64,000 bases of DNA from Armatimonadota bacterium. GTDB taxonomy: Bacteria; Armatimonadota; JAAZEB01. Positions 8,370-17,335 of this stretch are shown in pieces. How positions within the stretch are numbered: position 1 is the first letter of the stretch; each line of letters opens with the position of its first letter. A model generated the notes under the pieces. The model had not been told where the DNA came from. It worked only from the letters and a program-made list of their open reading frames with translations, and did no database searches. The stretch is taken from positions 36,822-100,821 of the forward strand of contig JAAZEM010000188.1 of assembly GCA_012512265.1 (NCBI GenBank). Direction: 5' to 3'. The position numbers and the translations under genes are program-made.

Positions 8370-9089
8370 ATGGAGTTAGAGGGGAAGAGCGCCCTCGTTA
8401 CCGGTGGAGGGCGAGGAATCGGACGGGCGACCGCGCTGGCGCTCGCCCGCCAGGGGTGTGCCGTCGCCGTCTGCGCGCGCACCCGGGAAGAAGTGGAAGA
8501 GACTGCCCGGCAGGTTCGCGGGGCCGGGGGAAAGGCGCTGGCGTTCACCGCGGACGTCTCGCTGGAAGCCGATGCGGAGCGTGTGGTCGCCGAGACGATT
8601 TCGCAGTTCGGCGGCCTCGACATCCTGATCAACAACGCGGGCGTCTTCGTGCTCGCCTCCGTGCTCGAAACCCCGGTGGAGGAGTGGGACCGCCTGATGG
8701 CGGTAAACGCGCGCGGCGCTTTCCTCTTCTCCCGTGCGGCGCTGCGGCACATGCGCGAGCGGCGCGCCGGCGCGATCATCAACATCTCTTCTACCGCGGG
8801 GAAGCGCGCCTACCCGGAGCAAAGCGCCTATGTCGCCTCGAAGCACGCCCTTCTCGGCTTCACGAAGGCGCTGGCGCTCGAAGCCCAGCCCTACGGGATC
8901 CGGGTGCACGCCGTCTGCCCCGGCGTGGTCGCCACTCAAATGTCGGCGGTAACCCACGCCGACCGCCCCGACCGCATGGAGCCAGAGGATGTAGCCCAGG
9001 CGGTCGTCTATCTCCTGTCGCTCTCGCCCCAGGCGGCGGTCGACGAACTCGTGCTCCGGCGCAACGGCGCGGTGCCCTGGTCGTCGTAG
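8370..9089 (+). CDS. short-chain dehydrogenase/reductase (FabG-like SDR)
   Basis: 239 residues with the classical SDR layout: TGGGRGIG cofactor loop at residues about 11-18, NNAG (about 89), catalytic Ser in NISSTAGKRA, YVASK tyrosine-lysine pair and PGVV. The Arg/Thr following the second strand (CARTRE) suggests NADP(H) preference. The C-terminus (VDELVLRRNG) departs from the usual Asp-Gly-Gly ending. It reduces a carbonyl or oxidises an alcohol in the cytoplasm. The surrounding sugar dehydrogenases suggest a polyol or sugar substrate rather than fatty-acid synthesis. It follows the fusion dehydrogenase by 175 bases across a strong hairpin. Confidence 0.87.
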   Translation: MELEGKSALVTGGGRGIGRATALALARQGCAVAVCARTREEVEETARQVRGAGGKALAFTADVSLEADAERVVAETISQFGGLDILINNAGVFVLASVLETPVEEWDRLMAVNARGAFLFSRAALRHMRERRAGAIINISSTAGKRAYPEQSAYVASKHALLGFTKALALEAQPYGIRVHAVCPGVVATQMSAVTHADRPDRMEPEDVAQAVVYLLSLSPQAAVDELVLRRNGAVPWSS

Positions 9090-9194
9090 GTCGAAAAGAA
9101 CGCCAGCCTCCAACGCGGTATCTGGATGCAGGGGAGTGGGGAGCGGAGCGCGAAGCTTGAAGGCGAAGAGTCCCTTCGGATGGAGGAGAAGACT

Positions 9195-10175
9195 GTGTCT
9201 GACAAGCTCAGGATAGGGTTGATTGGTTGCGGTGGGATCGCCGGTGCGCATCTGTCAGCGTATCAGAACAGCGGCTTGGCCCAGGTCGTCGCCGTTTCGG
9301 ATATCGACGAGGCAAAGGCGTCCGCGCTGGCCGCCAAGGCGGAGGCGACCGCCTACACCAGCTACATGGAGATGATTGAGAAGGAGCGGCTGGATGCCGT
9401 GAGCCTGCTCACGCCTCCGCATAACCACCGGCAGATCGCCGAAGAGGTGTTGGCAGCGGGCGTGCCGATCTTCTCAGAGAAGCCGCTTGCGAAGACGGTG
9501 GCCGATTCCCAGGCGATGGTCGACGCCGCGCGCCGCACGGGCAAGCTGTTGCTCGTGGCCCAGTGCCATCGGTTCCATGAGCCGGTTCGCCGCGCGAAGG
9601 CGCTTATTGAGAACGGCGATCTGGGGAAGATCGTCAACTACCGGAACCGCTTTGGCTACGTCGCGGGCACGCCCGACGCGCGCACGCGCGGCCGCGGCGG
9701 CATCCTGCTGGATAACGGCTCTCATTCCAGCTACCTCTTCCGCTACCTGGTCGGCGAGGTGAAGAGCGTCTTCGGGTGGGCGCCCGCCAACCAGCGCGGC
9801 GCGATCGAGGACCTGTGCGTCTGCACGCTGCTCCTGGAGTCCGTGGACGGCCCGGCTGGAATCATCGAGCTCGACGGCGCGAGCAAGCCGTGCCCCAACG
9901 CCATCGAGGTTTTCGGCGAGAAGGGCGCCGTCGTCATCGATTATAGCAGCGGCAAGAGCTTCTTCAAGCCCGCGACGGGCGACCCGGTGGAGCTGAACGA
10001 CCCCAGCCTGCCGGGAGCTCACCGGTTCGACCGCGAGGTGCTCCACTTCCTCCGCTGCGTGCGCGGCGAGGAAGAGCCGGAGATCGGTGCTGAGGAGGGC
10101 CTGGCCGACGTGCGCGTGCTCCAGGCCGCCTACGCCTCGATGAACAGCGGCAAGGCCGAGCTGGTTACGGGCTAA
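9195..10175 (+). CDS. Gfo/Idh/MocA family oxidoreductase
   Basis: 326 residues. The N-terminal Rossmann fold has GLIGCGGIAGAH and the family lysine motif in FSEKPLA (about residue 92), which places the catalytic Lys. The C-terminal alpha/beta domain includes a GGILLDNGSHSSYL segment matching the family G-G-x-x-x-D-x-G-x-H block. It oxidises or reduces a sugar or cyclitol with NAD(P). GTG at 9195 is chosen because GGAGGAGA lies 5-6 bases upstream, whereas the in-frame ATG at 9180 would overlap that ribosome-binding site. It is followed by a textbook terminator. Confidence 0.9.
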   Translation: MSDKLRIGLIGCGGIAGAHLSAYQNSGLAQVVAVSDIDEAKASALAAKAEATAYTSYMEMIEKERLDAVSLLTPPHNHRQIAEEVLAAGVPIFSEKPLAKTVADSQAMVDAARRTGKLLLVAQCHRFHEPVRRAKALIENGDLGKIVNYRNRFGYVAGTPDARTRGRGGILLDNGSHSSYLFRYLVGEVKSVFGWAPANQRGAIEDLCVCTLLLESVDGPAGIIELDGASKPCPNAIEVFGEKGAVVIDYSSGKSFFKPATGDPVELNDPSLPGAHRFDREVLHFLRCVRGEEEPEIGAEEGLADVRVLQAAYASMNSGKAELVTG

Positions 10176-10196
10176 GCGCCCGCCCTATCGCAATAC

Positions 10197-10237
10197 GCGC
10201 GGCTGAATGCCCGAACCGGCGTTCAGCCGCGCTTTTT
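10197..10237 (+). terminator. intrinsic terminator
   Basis: GCGCGGCTGAA pairs perfectly with TTCAGCCGCGC (11 bp, extended inside the loop by GCC/GGC pairing), then TTTTTATT. It closes the 8370-10175 transcription unit. Confidence 0.88.
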
Positions 10238-10285
10238 ATTGCCCGGCTTCGGCCCCGAAGCGGCTTTTCAAGGAAGTAGCGTGGG

Positions 10286-10306
10286 GCTTCGAGCTCCGCG
10301 CGCGGG
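10286..10306. repeat. copy 1 of a 21-base dispersed hairpin repeat
   Basis: The 21 bases beginning GCTTCGAGCTCCGCGC are identical to 49849-49869. With the preceding GCGTGGG they form a short hairpin around a TCG loop using G-T pairs. Both copies lie in intergenic DNA upstream of plus-strand genes. The rest of 10238-10518 holds no gene I can support. Confidence 0.45.
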
Positions 10307-10518
10307 TGGCCGTTCCTCTCCATTGTATCCTTCTTTCGGAATCCCAACTGGCAGGCACTTGCTTCGCCGGCCGCGAACCAGGAACCCCGGCTGCATTCAC
10401 GCCGGCGAGAAGAACGGCCGGGCGATGCGCCATATGGCTGCCGGCGATAGCCGGGCAATCCGGACAATTGATATGGGCCGATGGGTGCGGCGCTGCTGGT
10501 AGCCGGAGGATGATTTCC

Positions 10519-13500
10519 GTGGCAGACAAGGGGAAGATGATCGCGCTCCGGATCGATACGGGGCGCATCCGAACGCTGGCGCCGATCCGTGCGGAGACGG
10601 TGCTGGTCGAGCGCGGCGAAACGGCTGCTCTGGTGTCTCCCGCGCGGGATGGTTACCGCGAGGTGGCCGAGGGGTTGCGGGGGGACCTGTCTCGCCTGAC
10701 CGGCGTCGAGTGGCCGCCCGCGGTGGATGGGGATGAGTGGCAAGATAGTAGGGGCGCCTCCGATCTCATCGCGCTGGGGCACGCCGGAAACAACCGACTC
10801 CTGCGCCGGCTGCACGACCTCAGATACCTGGCCGATAGCGATTACCCTTCGGAAGGCGCGCGCGTCGTCTCGATCCACAACCCCTTTGGCGATGGCCGGA
10901 ACGTTCTGGCCGTGCTGGGCCGCACGCGCGAGGTGTGCGCGCGCGGTGCGGAGCAGTTGCGCGAGGTCGTGACGGAGCGGGATGGACGCTGGCTCGTGGA
11001 AGGCCGCCTGCTGATCCAGACGCCCAGGCCAAAAACCCCGGATCTGGACGAGATGCTGCGTGCCGGCCGCGCGGTCCGGCGCGCGCGTTCTGGCCGGCCC
11101 AGTGCCTTTCTGCAGGCCCTGAACTGCCTCAACGCCACGGGCGAGGAGCGGTGGGCGCGTGCCTTCATCGAGCTGGTCACCCCCTATGCCACGGGCGAGA
11201 TCCTCCTCTCCTTCTGGCGGATGTCCGCCGTGGACTTCTGGACGGACGCGCTCGCGACGGCATGGGATTGCGCTGAGGAGTTTCCGTTTTTCACGGATGA
11301 GGAGCGGCTGCTGGTGGCCAACTTCGTGGCCTCCTGCACGGAGTACTGTCACGACGCGCTCACCTACCAGAAATGGCGGCTGGCCGAGACCGAGCACCAG
11401 GTGTTCAACCACCACACCTTTCCGGCTATCGGGCTCTACTTCGGCACGCGCTACCTGCGGCTGCATGGCTACCTGCTCGACACCCTCGACGCCTGGGAGG
11501 AAAAGGCGCTGGCGATCTTCGCGCGCGCGGCGCAGGCCGGGCGCTCCTTCGACGAGGGCGGAGCCGGGTACAGCTGGCTGGTTGGCAACCACCTTCTCTC
11601 GGTGACGCTCGCCCGGGGCGACGAGACGTACGTTCGCAGCGAGAAGCTGAAGCGCTACGCGGATCTGGCCACCGTGATCCAGAACAACCACTTTGAGCTG
11701 GTGCCGTTCGGCGATTGCGGCGGCTACCACACCAGAGGAACCGGGGCCACGAGCATCCTCCTTCGCGCGGCGGAGTGGCATCACCATCCGGGTTACAAGT
11801 GGCTCGCCGAGCGCCACGCGCCGGAGGCCGCCGCAGCCGACATCCTCGCCGCCGACGTGCCCGCAGCGCCGCCTGCGGAGCACGTGGGCCTCTTCGTGCT
11901 CCCGCTCGACCCGGTGATCCACCGCTGGACGACGCTCCCGCGCTTTCCCGGCTATCCGCTCCCGAATGTGCTGCCGAACGTGCCAGCCGCGGAGGGGTTT
12001 GATAAGCTCTCGCTGCGCGGGGGGTGGGGGCCGGACGACGACTACCTCCTCTTGCAGGGCTTTGGCGATGGGCAGCACGGCCACCCGGATGCCAACGCCA
12101 TCAGCCAGTACCAGGTGAAGGGTCGGCTCTTCCTCGCCGAGAGCGACTACATCCGGCGCATGCCGAAGCAGCACAACATGGTAATGGTGATCCGCGACGG
12201 CGCGCACGCCCCGATCCCGGTAACTGCCCGGCTGGACGGCGCTAGGGAGTTTCCGTGGGGTGCCATCACGCAGACCAGCCTGCTCGACTACAACGGCTGC
12301 GACTGGCAGCGCACGCTGATCTGGCTTCGCGGCGATTGCGTTCTGTGCGTGGATGCGTTACGCGCGCGCGTTGCTGGAGATTATGAGCTTCGCTGCTATT
12401 GGCGCACTCTGGGCGACGCGGAGCTGACGGAGCAGGGCCTCCACGCCGAGCACACGGGCGAGCACTTCCACATTCTGGCACGTGGCGAGCCGGAGAGGCG
12501 CCTTGATATCGAGCCGGTGCCGCTGAACACGACGCGCTATCCCGAGTATCGCTATGGCGACCCGCGTCCCAAGGTGCTCCAGGAGCGCCTGCGGGTCCAT
12601 CTCGATGCCGGTGAAGAGGCGTGCTTCGTCAACCTGCTCCTCCCAAATGGCGAGCATGCTGCGCCCAGGCGCACCTTGGAGCGCCCCGGAGCCGGGCAAA
12701 TCCGGATTGGGGGAGAAGGTCCGGCGGTCGAGGTGGACCTGGACGGAGTGCAGGTGGCGGGCCACACGCGTGTCACCTTCCCGTCCGGAGCGCGACTGAC
12801 CGCGCTGGCGGCGGCCCCCGCCGCGATCACGGGCGCGGCTTGCCTCCCGGACACGCTGGCCGGGCCAGGCCGGCGCATCGCGCTTCCTGCCCCGGTGACG
12901 GCGCTCACGCCGCTCGAGGATGGCGCGGTCCTGGCCGGCTGCGCGGATGGCAGTCTCCTGCGGGTGGAGGCGTCGGGAAAGACGGTGCTCCTGGCGAAGG
13001 CGGGCGACCGCGTCGGCGTGGTGGCCGCCGGACGGCTATGGGGCGAGGAGGAACTCACCCTTCTGGCCGCATCCTATGATGCCACCTTGCGCCTCTTGCG
13101 GCCGGATGGCGAGCCGCGGCTGACCGTCGAGCTCCCTGCCAATGGGCACATGCCGGCCTGGGGGAAGGCGATCTGCCTGGCCAACCTGGATGGCGATGGC
13201 CGGCTTTGGCCCGTGGCCGGCACCGCCGCGTGGCGAGTTCACGCGCTCTTGCCGGATGGCGGCTTCCGCTGGACCGCCGACACGGCCGCCCACGCGACCA
13301 CCTGCCTGGCCCGCGGAGACCTCAACCACGATGGCCGCGATGAGATAGTTGCCGGCACGGTCTACTTCTGCGTGCCCGCCTTCACGGCGGATGGCGAGCG
13401 GCTATGGCAGGATGAGGATTACAACGACTACTGGCAGGCGGGTCCGACCTTCCCCTTTGTGGCCGTCGCCGACGTGGACGCCGATGGCGACCTGGAGGTC

Positions 13501-13896
13501 CTCACGGTGGGCAGCGACACCCTGGTGCACTGCATCAGCCACCTGGGGGAGAAGAAGTGGACGCACAGCATCGGCGACGAGGCCGCCGGGCTCGTGGTCT
13601 TGCCACAGGGGATCGTGGCGGCCTCGCTCACCGGGGATCTCCACCTGATCGATGGCCGAGGCAACCGCGCGTGGCGAAGAGAGCTGGGCAGCCCCTGCAC
13701 CGCCCTGACCCAGGCTGGCCACGGGGTGTGCGTGGCCACGGAGGCAGGTGACCTGGTGTGGGTGGATGCCGCGAGCACGCCCCTCTCCCGGTGGAGGCTG
13801 CCCGCCCCGGCGGAGTGCCTCCTGGGAACCCATGCGGCGATTTGGGCCGGCACGCGCGACGGGGCTCTCTGCTACCTGGACCTCCCGCCGCGCTAG
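10519..13896 (+). CDS. heparinase II/III-like lyase fused to FG-GAP/beta-propeller repeats
   Basis: 1125 residues. Residues about 150-500 form an alpha/alpha-toroid-like region. It is followed by a beta-sandwich whose HGHPDANAIS segment matches the His-containing signature of heparinase II/III-like polysaccharide lyases. From about residue 750 the protein becomes a propeller-like series with FG-GAP/VCBS calcium-loop motifs (LDGDGR, LNHDGRDE, VDADGDLE) and PQQ-like repeats to the end. No signal peptide is visible with the chosen GTG start, which has GGAGGA 8 bases upstream; the alternative ATG 10510 overlaps that site. The predicted job is eliminative cleavage of a uronic-acid-containing polysaccharide. 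The missing export signal is odd for such a protein. Confidence 0.8.
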   Translation: MADKGKMIALRIDTGRIRTLAPIRAETVLVERGETAALVSPARDGYREVAEGLRGDLSRLTGVEWPPAVDGDEWQDSRGASDLIALGHAGNNRLLRRLHDLRYLADSDYPSEGARVVSIHNPFGDGRNVLAVLGRTREVCARGAEQLREVVTERDGRWLVEGRLLIQTPRPKTPDLDEMLRAGRAVRRARSGRPSAFLQALNCLNATGEERWARAFIELVTPYATGEILLSFWRMSAVDFWTDALATAWDCAEEFPFFTDEERLLVANFVASCTEYCHDALTYQKWRLAETEHQVFNHHTFPAIGLYFGTRYLRLHGYLLDTLDAWEEKALAIFARAAQAGRSFDEGGAGYSWLVGNHLLSVTLARGDETYVRSEKLKRYADLATVIQNNHFELVPFGDCGGYHTRGTGATSILLRAAEWHHHPGYKWLAERHAPEAAAADILAADVPAAPPAEHVGLFVLPLDPVIHRWTTLPRFPGYPLPNVLPNVPAAEGFDKLSLRGGWGPDDDYLLLQGFGDGQHGHPDANAISQYQVKGRLFLAESDYIRRMPKQHNMVMVIRDGAHAPIPVTARLDGAREFPWGAITQTSLLDYNGCDWQRTLIWLRGDCVLCVDALRARVAGDYELRCYWRTLGDAELTEQGLHAEHTGEHFHILARGEPERRLDIEPVPLNTTRYPEYRYGDPRPKVLQERLRVHLDAGEEACFVNLLLPNGEHAAPRRTLERPGAGQIRIGGEGPAVEVDLDGVQVAGHTRVTFPSGARLTALAAAPAAITGAACLPDTLAGPGRRIALPAPVTALTPLEDGAVLAGCADGSLLRVEASGKTVLLAKAGDRVGVVAAGRLWGEEELTLLAASYDATLRLLRPDGEPRLTVELPANGHMPAWGKAICLANLDGDGRLWPVAGTAAWRVHALLPDGGFRWTADTAAHATTCLARGDLNHDGRDEIVAGTVYFCVPAFTADGERLWQDEDYNDYWQAGPTFPFVAVADVDADGDLEVLTVGSDTLVHCISHLGEKKWTHSIGDEAAGLVVLPQGIVAASLTGDLHLIDGRGNRAWRRELGSPCTALTQAGHGVCVATEAGDLVWVDAASTPLSRWRLPAPAECLLGTHAAIWAGTRDGALCYLDLPPR

Positions 13897-14055
13897 CCCG
13901 AAGTATTCACCAGAATACTTCAAGAGAAGACTCTTGCCTGGTAGCACGCCGTTGCCGCCACAAACGCCCGGCGGCAGAGTGTTTTCGGGGCAGTGCCCGC
14001 GAACCCGTGCCACGCCTGGCAGTGAGACTTCTTTTCATTATTCTGATGAATAATG
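13897..14055 (+). repeat. palindrome-bounded intergenic element, copy 1 (subfamily A)
   Basis: Starts with CCCG directly after the TAG stop of the lyase gene. The left palindrome AAGTATTC-ACCA-GAATACTT is at 13901-13920 and the right palindrome CATTATTC-TGAT-GAATAATG at 14036-14055. The interior contains AGAAG.../GACTTCTT long-range pairing and a GTTTTCGGGGC-TGTGCCC-like core shared with the other copies. It lies between the lyase gene and the convergent exporter operon. Confidence 0.82.
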
Positions 14056-14081
14056 TGGACTAGCCGGGCGCGGAGCCGGTT

Positions 14082-15203
14082 TCAATCAACCTGCTTGCGG
14101 AAGCGCCACATCCCGAGCGCGAAGATGAGCATGCCCAGGCCGAGCATCCAGAGGAGCTGCGGCAGGACATCTGCGAGCTCGGCGCCCCGGAGGAAGATCG
14201 CGCGCTCCGCCTTGAGGAAGTGCGTGGTGGCAATCGCGTAGGAGAGCGGGCGCAGGAGGGCCGGCACGTTCTCCACGGGGAAGATGAATCCGGAAAGCAG
14301 GATCGAGGGGTTGACCAGCAGGAACGCGGTGAGCTGCGCCTCCTGCTGAGTGCGGCTGATCGTGGAGATGAGCAGCCCGGTGCCAAGCGTGTTCAGCATC
14401 AGCCCGAGGACGCAGATGAGGACGAGCCCGGGCGAGCCGAGCATCGGCACGCGGAACCAGAAGCGGATCACCGCCAGGATGATCGCCGCGTCGAGAAGGG
14501 CGAGGATGCCCAGCGGGATCATCTTGCCGGCCAGGAGCTCCCATCCCCGGAGGGGCGTGACCACGAGCTGCTCCAGCGTGCCCACCTCGCGCTCGCGCAC
14601 GATGGAGAGGCTGGTCGCGATGGTCGTGGTGACCACCAGGACCAGGGCGAGCACGCCGGGCACCATGTAGTGCGTGCTGAGGAGCTGCGGGTTGAACCAG
14701 ACGCGCGGCTGTGGGCTGACGCCTGGCCGCGTTCCCTCGTCCCGGGGGCGCCTCAGCGTCTCGATCATCAGAGACGAGTGCGCCGCTTGAAGATCGAGCG
14801 CGAGGTACTCGGCCGCGAGGGTGGCGGAGGTGGAGTCGGATCCGTCCACGAGCACCTGCACCGATGGCGTCTCGCCCCGGAGGATGCGGCGCGTGAACTC
14901 GGGCGGGATCGCGAGCGCCACTTCGGCCCGGCGGTGAGCCAGCATCCGGGGGAGGTCGCGCGGGTTCTCCACCGGGTGGATGATGAAGTGCTGGCTGGCC
15001 GCGACCGCCTGCACAAGCGCGCGGCTCTGCTGCGAGCGGTCGCCGTCATACACTGCCAGCGGCACGTTGCGCACGTCGTTGGAGACGGCGTAGCCGACGA
15101 TGATGAGCTGCAGCACCGGGGCCACGGTGAAGAGCGCCAGCGTCCGGCGGTCGCGCCGGAGCTGCTGGAACTCTTTCCGGATCATCGTGAGCAGTCGTTC
15201 CAC
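14082..15203 (-). CDS. ABC-2 type permease, YbhR-like
   Basis: 373 residues. An N-terminal membrane anchor (LALFTVAPVLQLIIVGYAV) is followed by a large extracytoplasmic domain (about 45-170) and then five hydrophobic segments, the ABC-2 exporter permease topology. The cytoplasmic N-terminus MERLLTMIRKEFQQLRRDRRT is typical of YbhR/YhhJ proteins. It is the last gene of the operon TetR-MFP-ATPase-ATPase-permease-permease, starting 21 bases after the other permease. With that permease it forms the transmembrane core that exports small toxic compounds; substrate unknown. The order matches E. coli CecR-YbhGFSR. Confidence 0.9.
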   Translation of the reverse strand: MERLLTMIRKEFQQLRRDRRTLALFTVAPVLQLIIVGYAVSNDVRNVPLAVYDGDRSQQSRALVQAVAASQHFIIHPVENPRDLPRMLAHRRAEVALAIPPEFTRRILRGETPSVQVLVDGSDSTSATLAAEYLALDLQAAHSSLMIETLRRPRDEGTRPGVSPQPRVWFNPQLLSTHYMVPGVLALVLVVTTTIATSLSIVREREVGTLEQLVVTPLRGWELLAGKMIPLGILALLDAAIILAVIRFWFRVPMLGSPGLVLICVLGLMLNTLGTGLLISTISRTQQEAQLTAFLLVNPSILLSGFIFPVENVPALLRPLSYAIATTHFLKAERAIFLRGAELADVLPQLLWMLGLGMLIFALGMWRFRKQVD

Positions 15204-15224
15204 CGGACCTCCCTCAGTTCATGG

Positions 15225-16391
15225 TCACAACTGCTTCCGAAAGCGCCGGGCGCACGCCAGCAGGAAGAAGGTAGCGAACCCGGCCAGGATGAGCGCCGGG
15301 CGCCACAGCACGTCCCAGCCAACCGCTTTCAAGTAGATCCCCCGGACAATCACCAGGTAGTGCGTGGCGGGAAAAAGGTTCGATAGCGTCCTTAGCGCCG
15401 GGGGCATGTTGCGCAAGGGGAACGCGAACCCCGAGAGGAGCATCGAAGGCACGACGGTCACCATGATCGCCGCCATCAGCGCGATCTGCTGTGTCGGCGC
15501 GACGGTCGATACGAGCAGGCCGGTCCCAAGCGCCGCGAGCAGGAAGATGAGCGACAGCCCGGCGAGGAGCCACACATCGCCCCGTGGCCACACCCCGAAA
15601 AAGAGCCACCCGGCGAGCATCACCAGGAGGACGTTGCCGGCGGAGAGGAGCACATACGGGAGCAGCTTCCCCACCATCAGCTCCAGCGGCTTCACGGGAG
15701 TGGCGATGAGCGCCTCGAAAGTGCCCCGCTCTTTCTCGCGCGCCATGGCGTTGGATGTGAGGAGCGCGGCGATCATCGTCAGGATCACCGCCATCAGCCC
15801 TGGCACCAGGAAGTTGGCGCTGCGTAGCTCCGGGTTGTAGAGGACGCGAGCGCGCACGTCCAGGGCAGCCGGCTGGCGAGAGGAGACGAAGACGGCCTGA
15901 TCGGAACCGCTCTCGGCGGGGGCAACCGCGCGTATCGGGTGTTCTCGCAACCACTCGCGCGAGAAGCTCTCGATCAGGCCGCGCGTGTAGCCCAGGGCGG
16001 TGCCGCCGGTGGTCGGATCGGCGCCGTCGAGGAGCACCTGAACGGGCGCGGGCTGGCCGAGACGCAGCGCGCGCTCGAAGCCGGCGGGGATGACTACACC
16101 CAGGCGCGCCCTGGCGTCCACCACCATGCGCTCCACCTCCGCCGCACGCCCGGCCGCCGGGATCACCTCGAAGTGCTCGCTCCGGTCGAAGGCGGCGACC
16201 AGCGCGCGGCTCGCCTGGCTGCGGTCGTAATCCGCGACGGCGACATGGACCCGCTTCAGGTCGAAATCCATGCCGTAGCTAAAGAGGAGCAGCTGGGTGA
16301 TTGGGAGCAGCCAGATGACGGCCAGGGTGCGCGGGTCGCGCCGGATCTGAATCCACTCTTTCCGGCAGATCGCCCACAGCCGGCGCCACAT
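15225..16391 (-). CDS. ABC-2 type permease, YbhS-like
   Basis: 388 residues with the same topology as its neighbour: N-terminal KEWIQIRRDPRT, a membrane helix (LAVIWLLPITQLLLFSYGM), an extracytoplasmic domain to about 190 and five more hydrophobic segments ending in a basic tail. The two permeases share the KE-x5-RRDxRT start, showing they are paralogues. It begins 2 bases after the end of the second ATPase gene, so translation is probably coupled. Predicted role: half of the inner-membrane channel of a drug exporter. Confidence 0.9.
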   Translation of the reverse strand: MWRRLWAICRKEWIQIRRDPRTLAVIWLLPITQLLLFSYGMDFDLKRVHVAVADYDRSQASRALVAAFDRSEHFEVIPAAGRAAEVERMVVDARARLGVVIPAGFERALRLGQPAPVQVLLDGADPTTGGTALGYTRGLIESFSREWLREHPIRAVAPAESGSDQAVFVSSRQPAALDVRARVLYNPELRSANFLVPGLMAVILTMIAALLTSNAMAREKERGTFEALIATPVKPLELMVGKLLPYVLLSAGNVLLVMLAGWLFFGVWPRGDVWLLAGLSLIFLLAALGTGLLVSTVAPTQQIALMAAIMVTVVPSMLLSGFAFPLRNMPPALRTLSNLFPATHYLVIVRGIYLKAVGWDVLWRPALILAGFATFFLLACARRFRKQL

Positions 16392-16393
16392 CG

Positions 16394-17335
16394 CTACGCC
16401 TCCTTCCCGGAGCGGTCTGCCTCGGCAATGAGCGAGATGAAGAGATCCTCGAGCTGAACTTCCGCCGGCGTGACCCGCGCTCCGGGAAAACCGGCATCCA
16501 CGAGCGCCTTCTCCAGCATCGCTTCTGGGATGGGCGTTCGCGTGCGCACGTGCAGCGCCGTGCCGAAGAGTGCCGCGTCCTCAACGCCTTCGACGCGCTC
16601 CAGCGCCTTCAGGGCGGCGAGCGCGGGCTCGACGCGCACCTCGTAGAGGGCGCCGGGCAGGCTCGCCTTCAGCTCCGCCGGGGTACCCAGGGCGATTTGC
16701 CGCCCCTGGTAGATCAGCACGGCGCGGTGGCAGTGCTCGACCTCCTCCATCACATGCGTCGTGACCATCACCGTGACGCCCTCCTCAGCCAGCCCGGCGA
16801 TCAGATCCCAGAAACCACGCCGGGAGACGGGGTCGACGCCGCTCGTGGGCTCGTCCAGGAAGAGGATCTCCGGCTCGTGCGCCAGCGCGCACCCGAGTGC
16901 CAGGCGTTGCTTCCACCCAACGGAGAGCGTGCCGGTCAGCCGGTTTCGGTGCTCCTTCAGCCCGGCCATCTCCAGCACCCACTCCAGGCGCTCCTTCCGG
17001 CGCGCGCGGGGCACCCGGTAGATCCCGGCGTAGAAGAGGACATTCTCGGCGACGGTCAGGTCCTCATAGAGGCTGAAGCGCTGCGACATGTAGCCGATGC
17101 GCTCTTTGATCTGCTCGGCTTCGCGGGTGATATCGTAGCCCATCACGCTCCCGCTCCCGCTGGTGGGCCGGAGGAGTCCGCACAGCATCCGGATCGTCGT
17201 GCTCTTGCCAGAGCCGTTCGGACCCAGGAAGCCGAGGATCTCGCCCCGGTTCACGGTGAGCGAGAGGTGGTCGACCGCGACGAAGCGCCCGAAGCGCTTC
17301 ACCAGGTCTCTCGCCTCGATGATCGCCTCAGGCAT
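16394..17335 (-). CDS. ABC transporter ATPase 2 of YbhF type (variant signature motif)
   Basis: 313 residues. Walker A GPNGSGKST, Q-loop MSQRFSLY, Walker B ILFLDEPTSGVDP and an H-loop His in VTTHVMEE are present. The ABC signature is LSVGWKQ instead of LSGGQ. E. coli YbhF is one protein with two such ATPase halves; here the second half is a separate gene. I start at ATG 17335, which overlaps the end of the upstream ATPase gene by 8 bases, because the 52 extra residues of the ORF-track version are an out-of-frame shadow of that gene. It powers the adjacent permeases. Confidence 0.9.
   Translation of the reverse strand: MPEAIIEARDLVKRFGRFVAVDHLSLTVNRGEILGFLGPNGSGKSTTIRMLCGLLRPTSGSGSVMGYDITREAEQIKERIGYMSQRFSLYEDLTVAENVLFYAGIYRVPRARRKERLEWVLEMAGLKEHRNRLTGTLSVGWKQRLALGCALAHEPEILFLDEPTSGVDPVSRRGFWDLIAGLAEEGVTVMVTTHVMEEVEHCHRAVLIYQGRQIALGTPAELKASLPGALYEVRVEPALAALKALERVEGVEDAALFGTALHVRTRTPIPEAMLEKALVDAGFPGARVTPAEVQLEDLFISLIAEADRSGKEA

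Noticed and set aside
14220-15386. 388-aa plus ORF in the exporter operon
   Set aside because: Very charged antisense frame of the permease genes.
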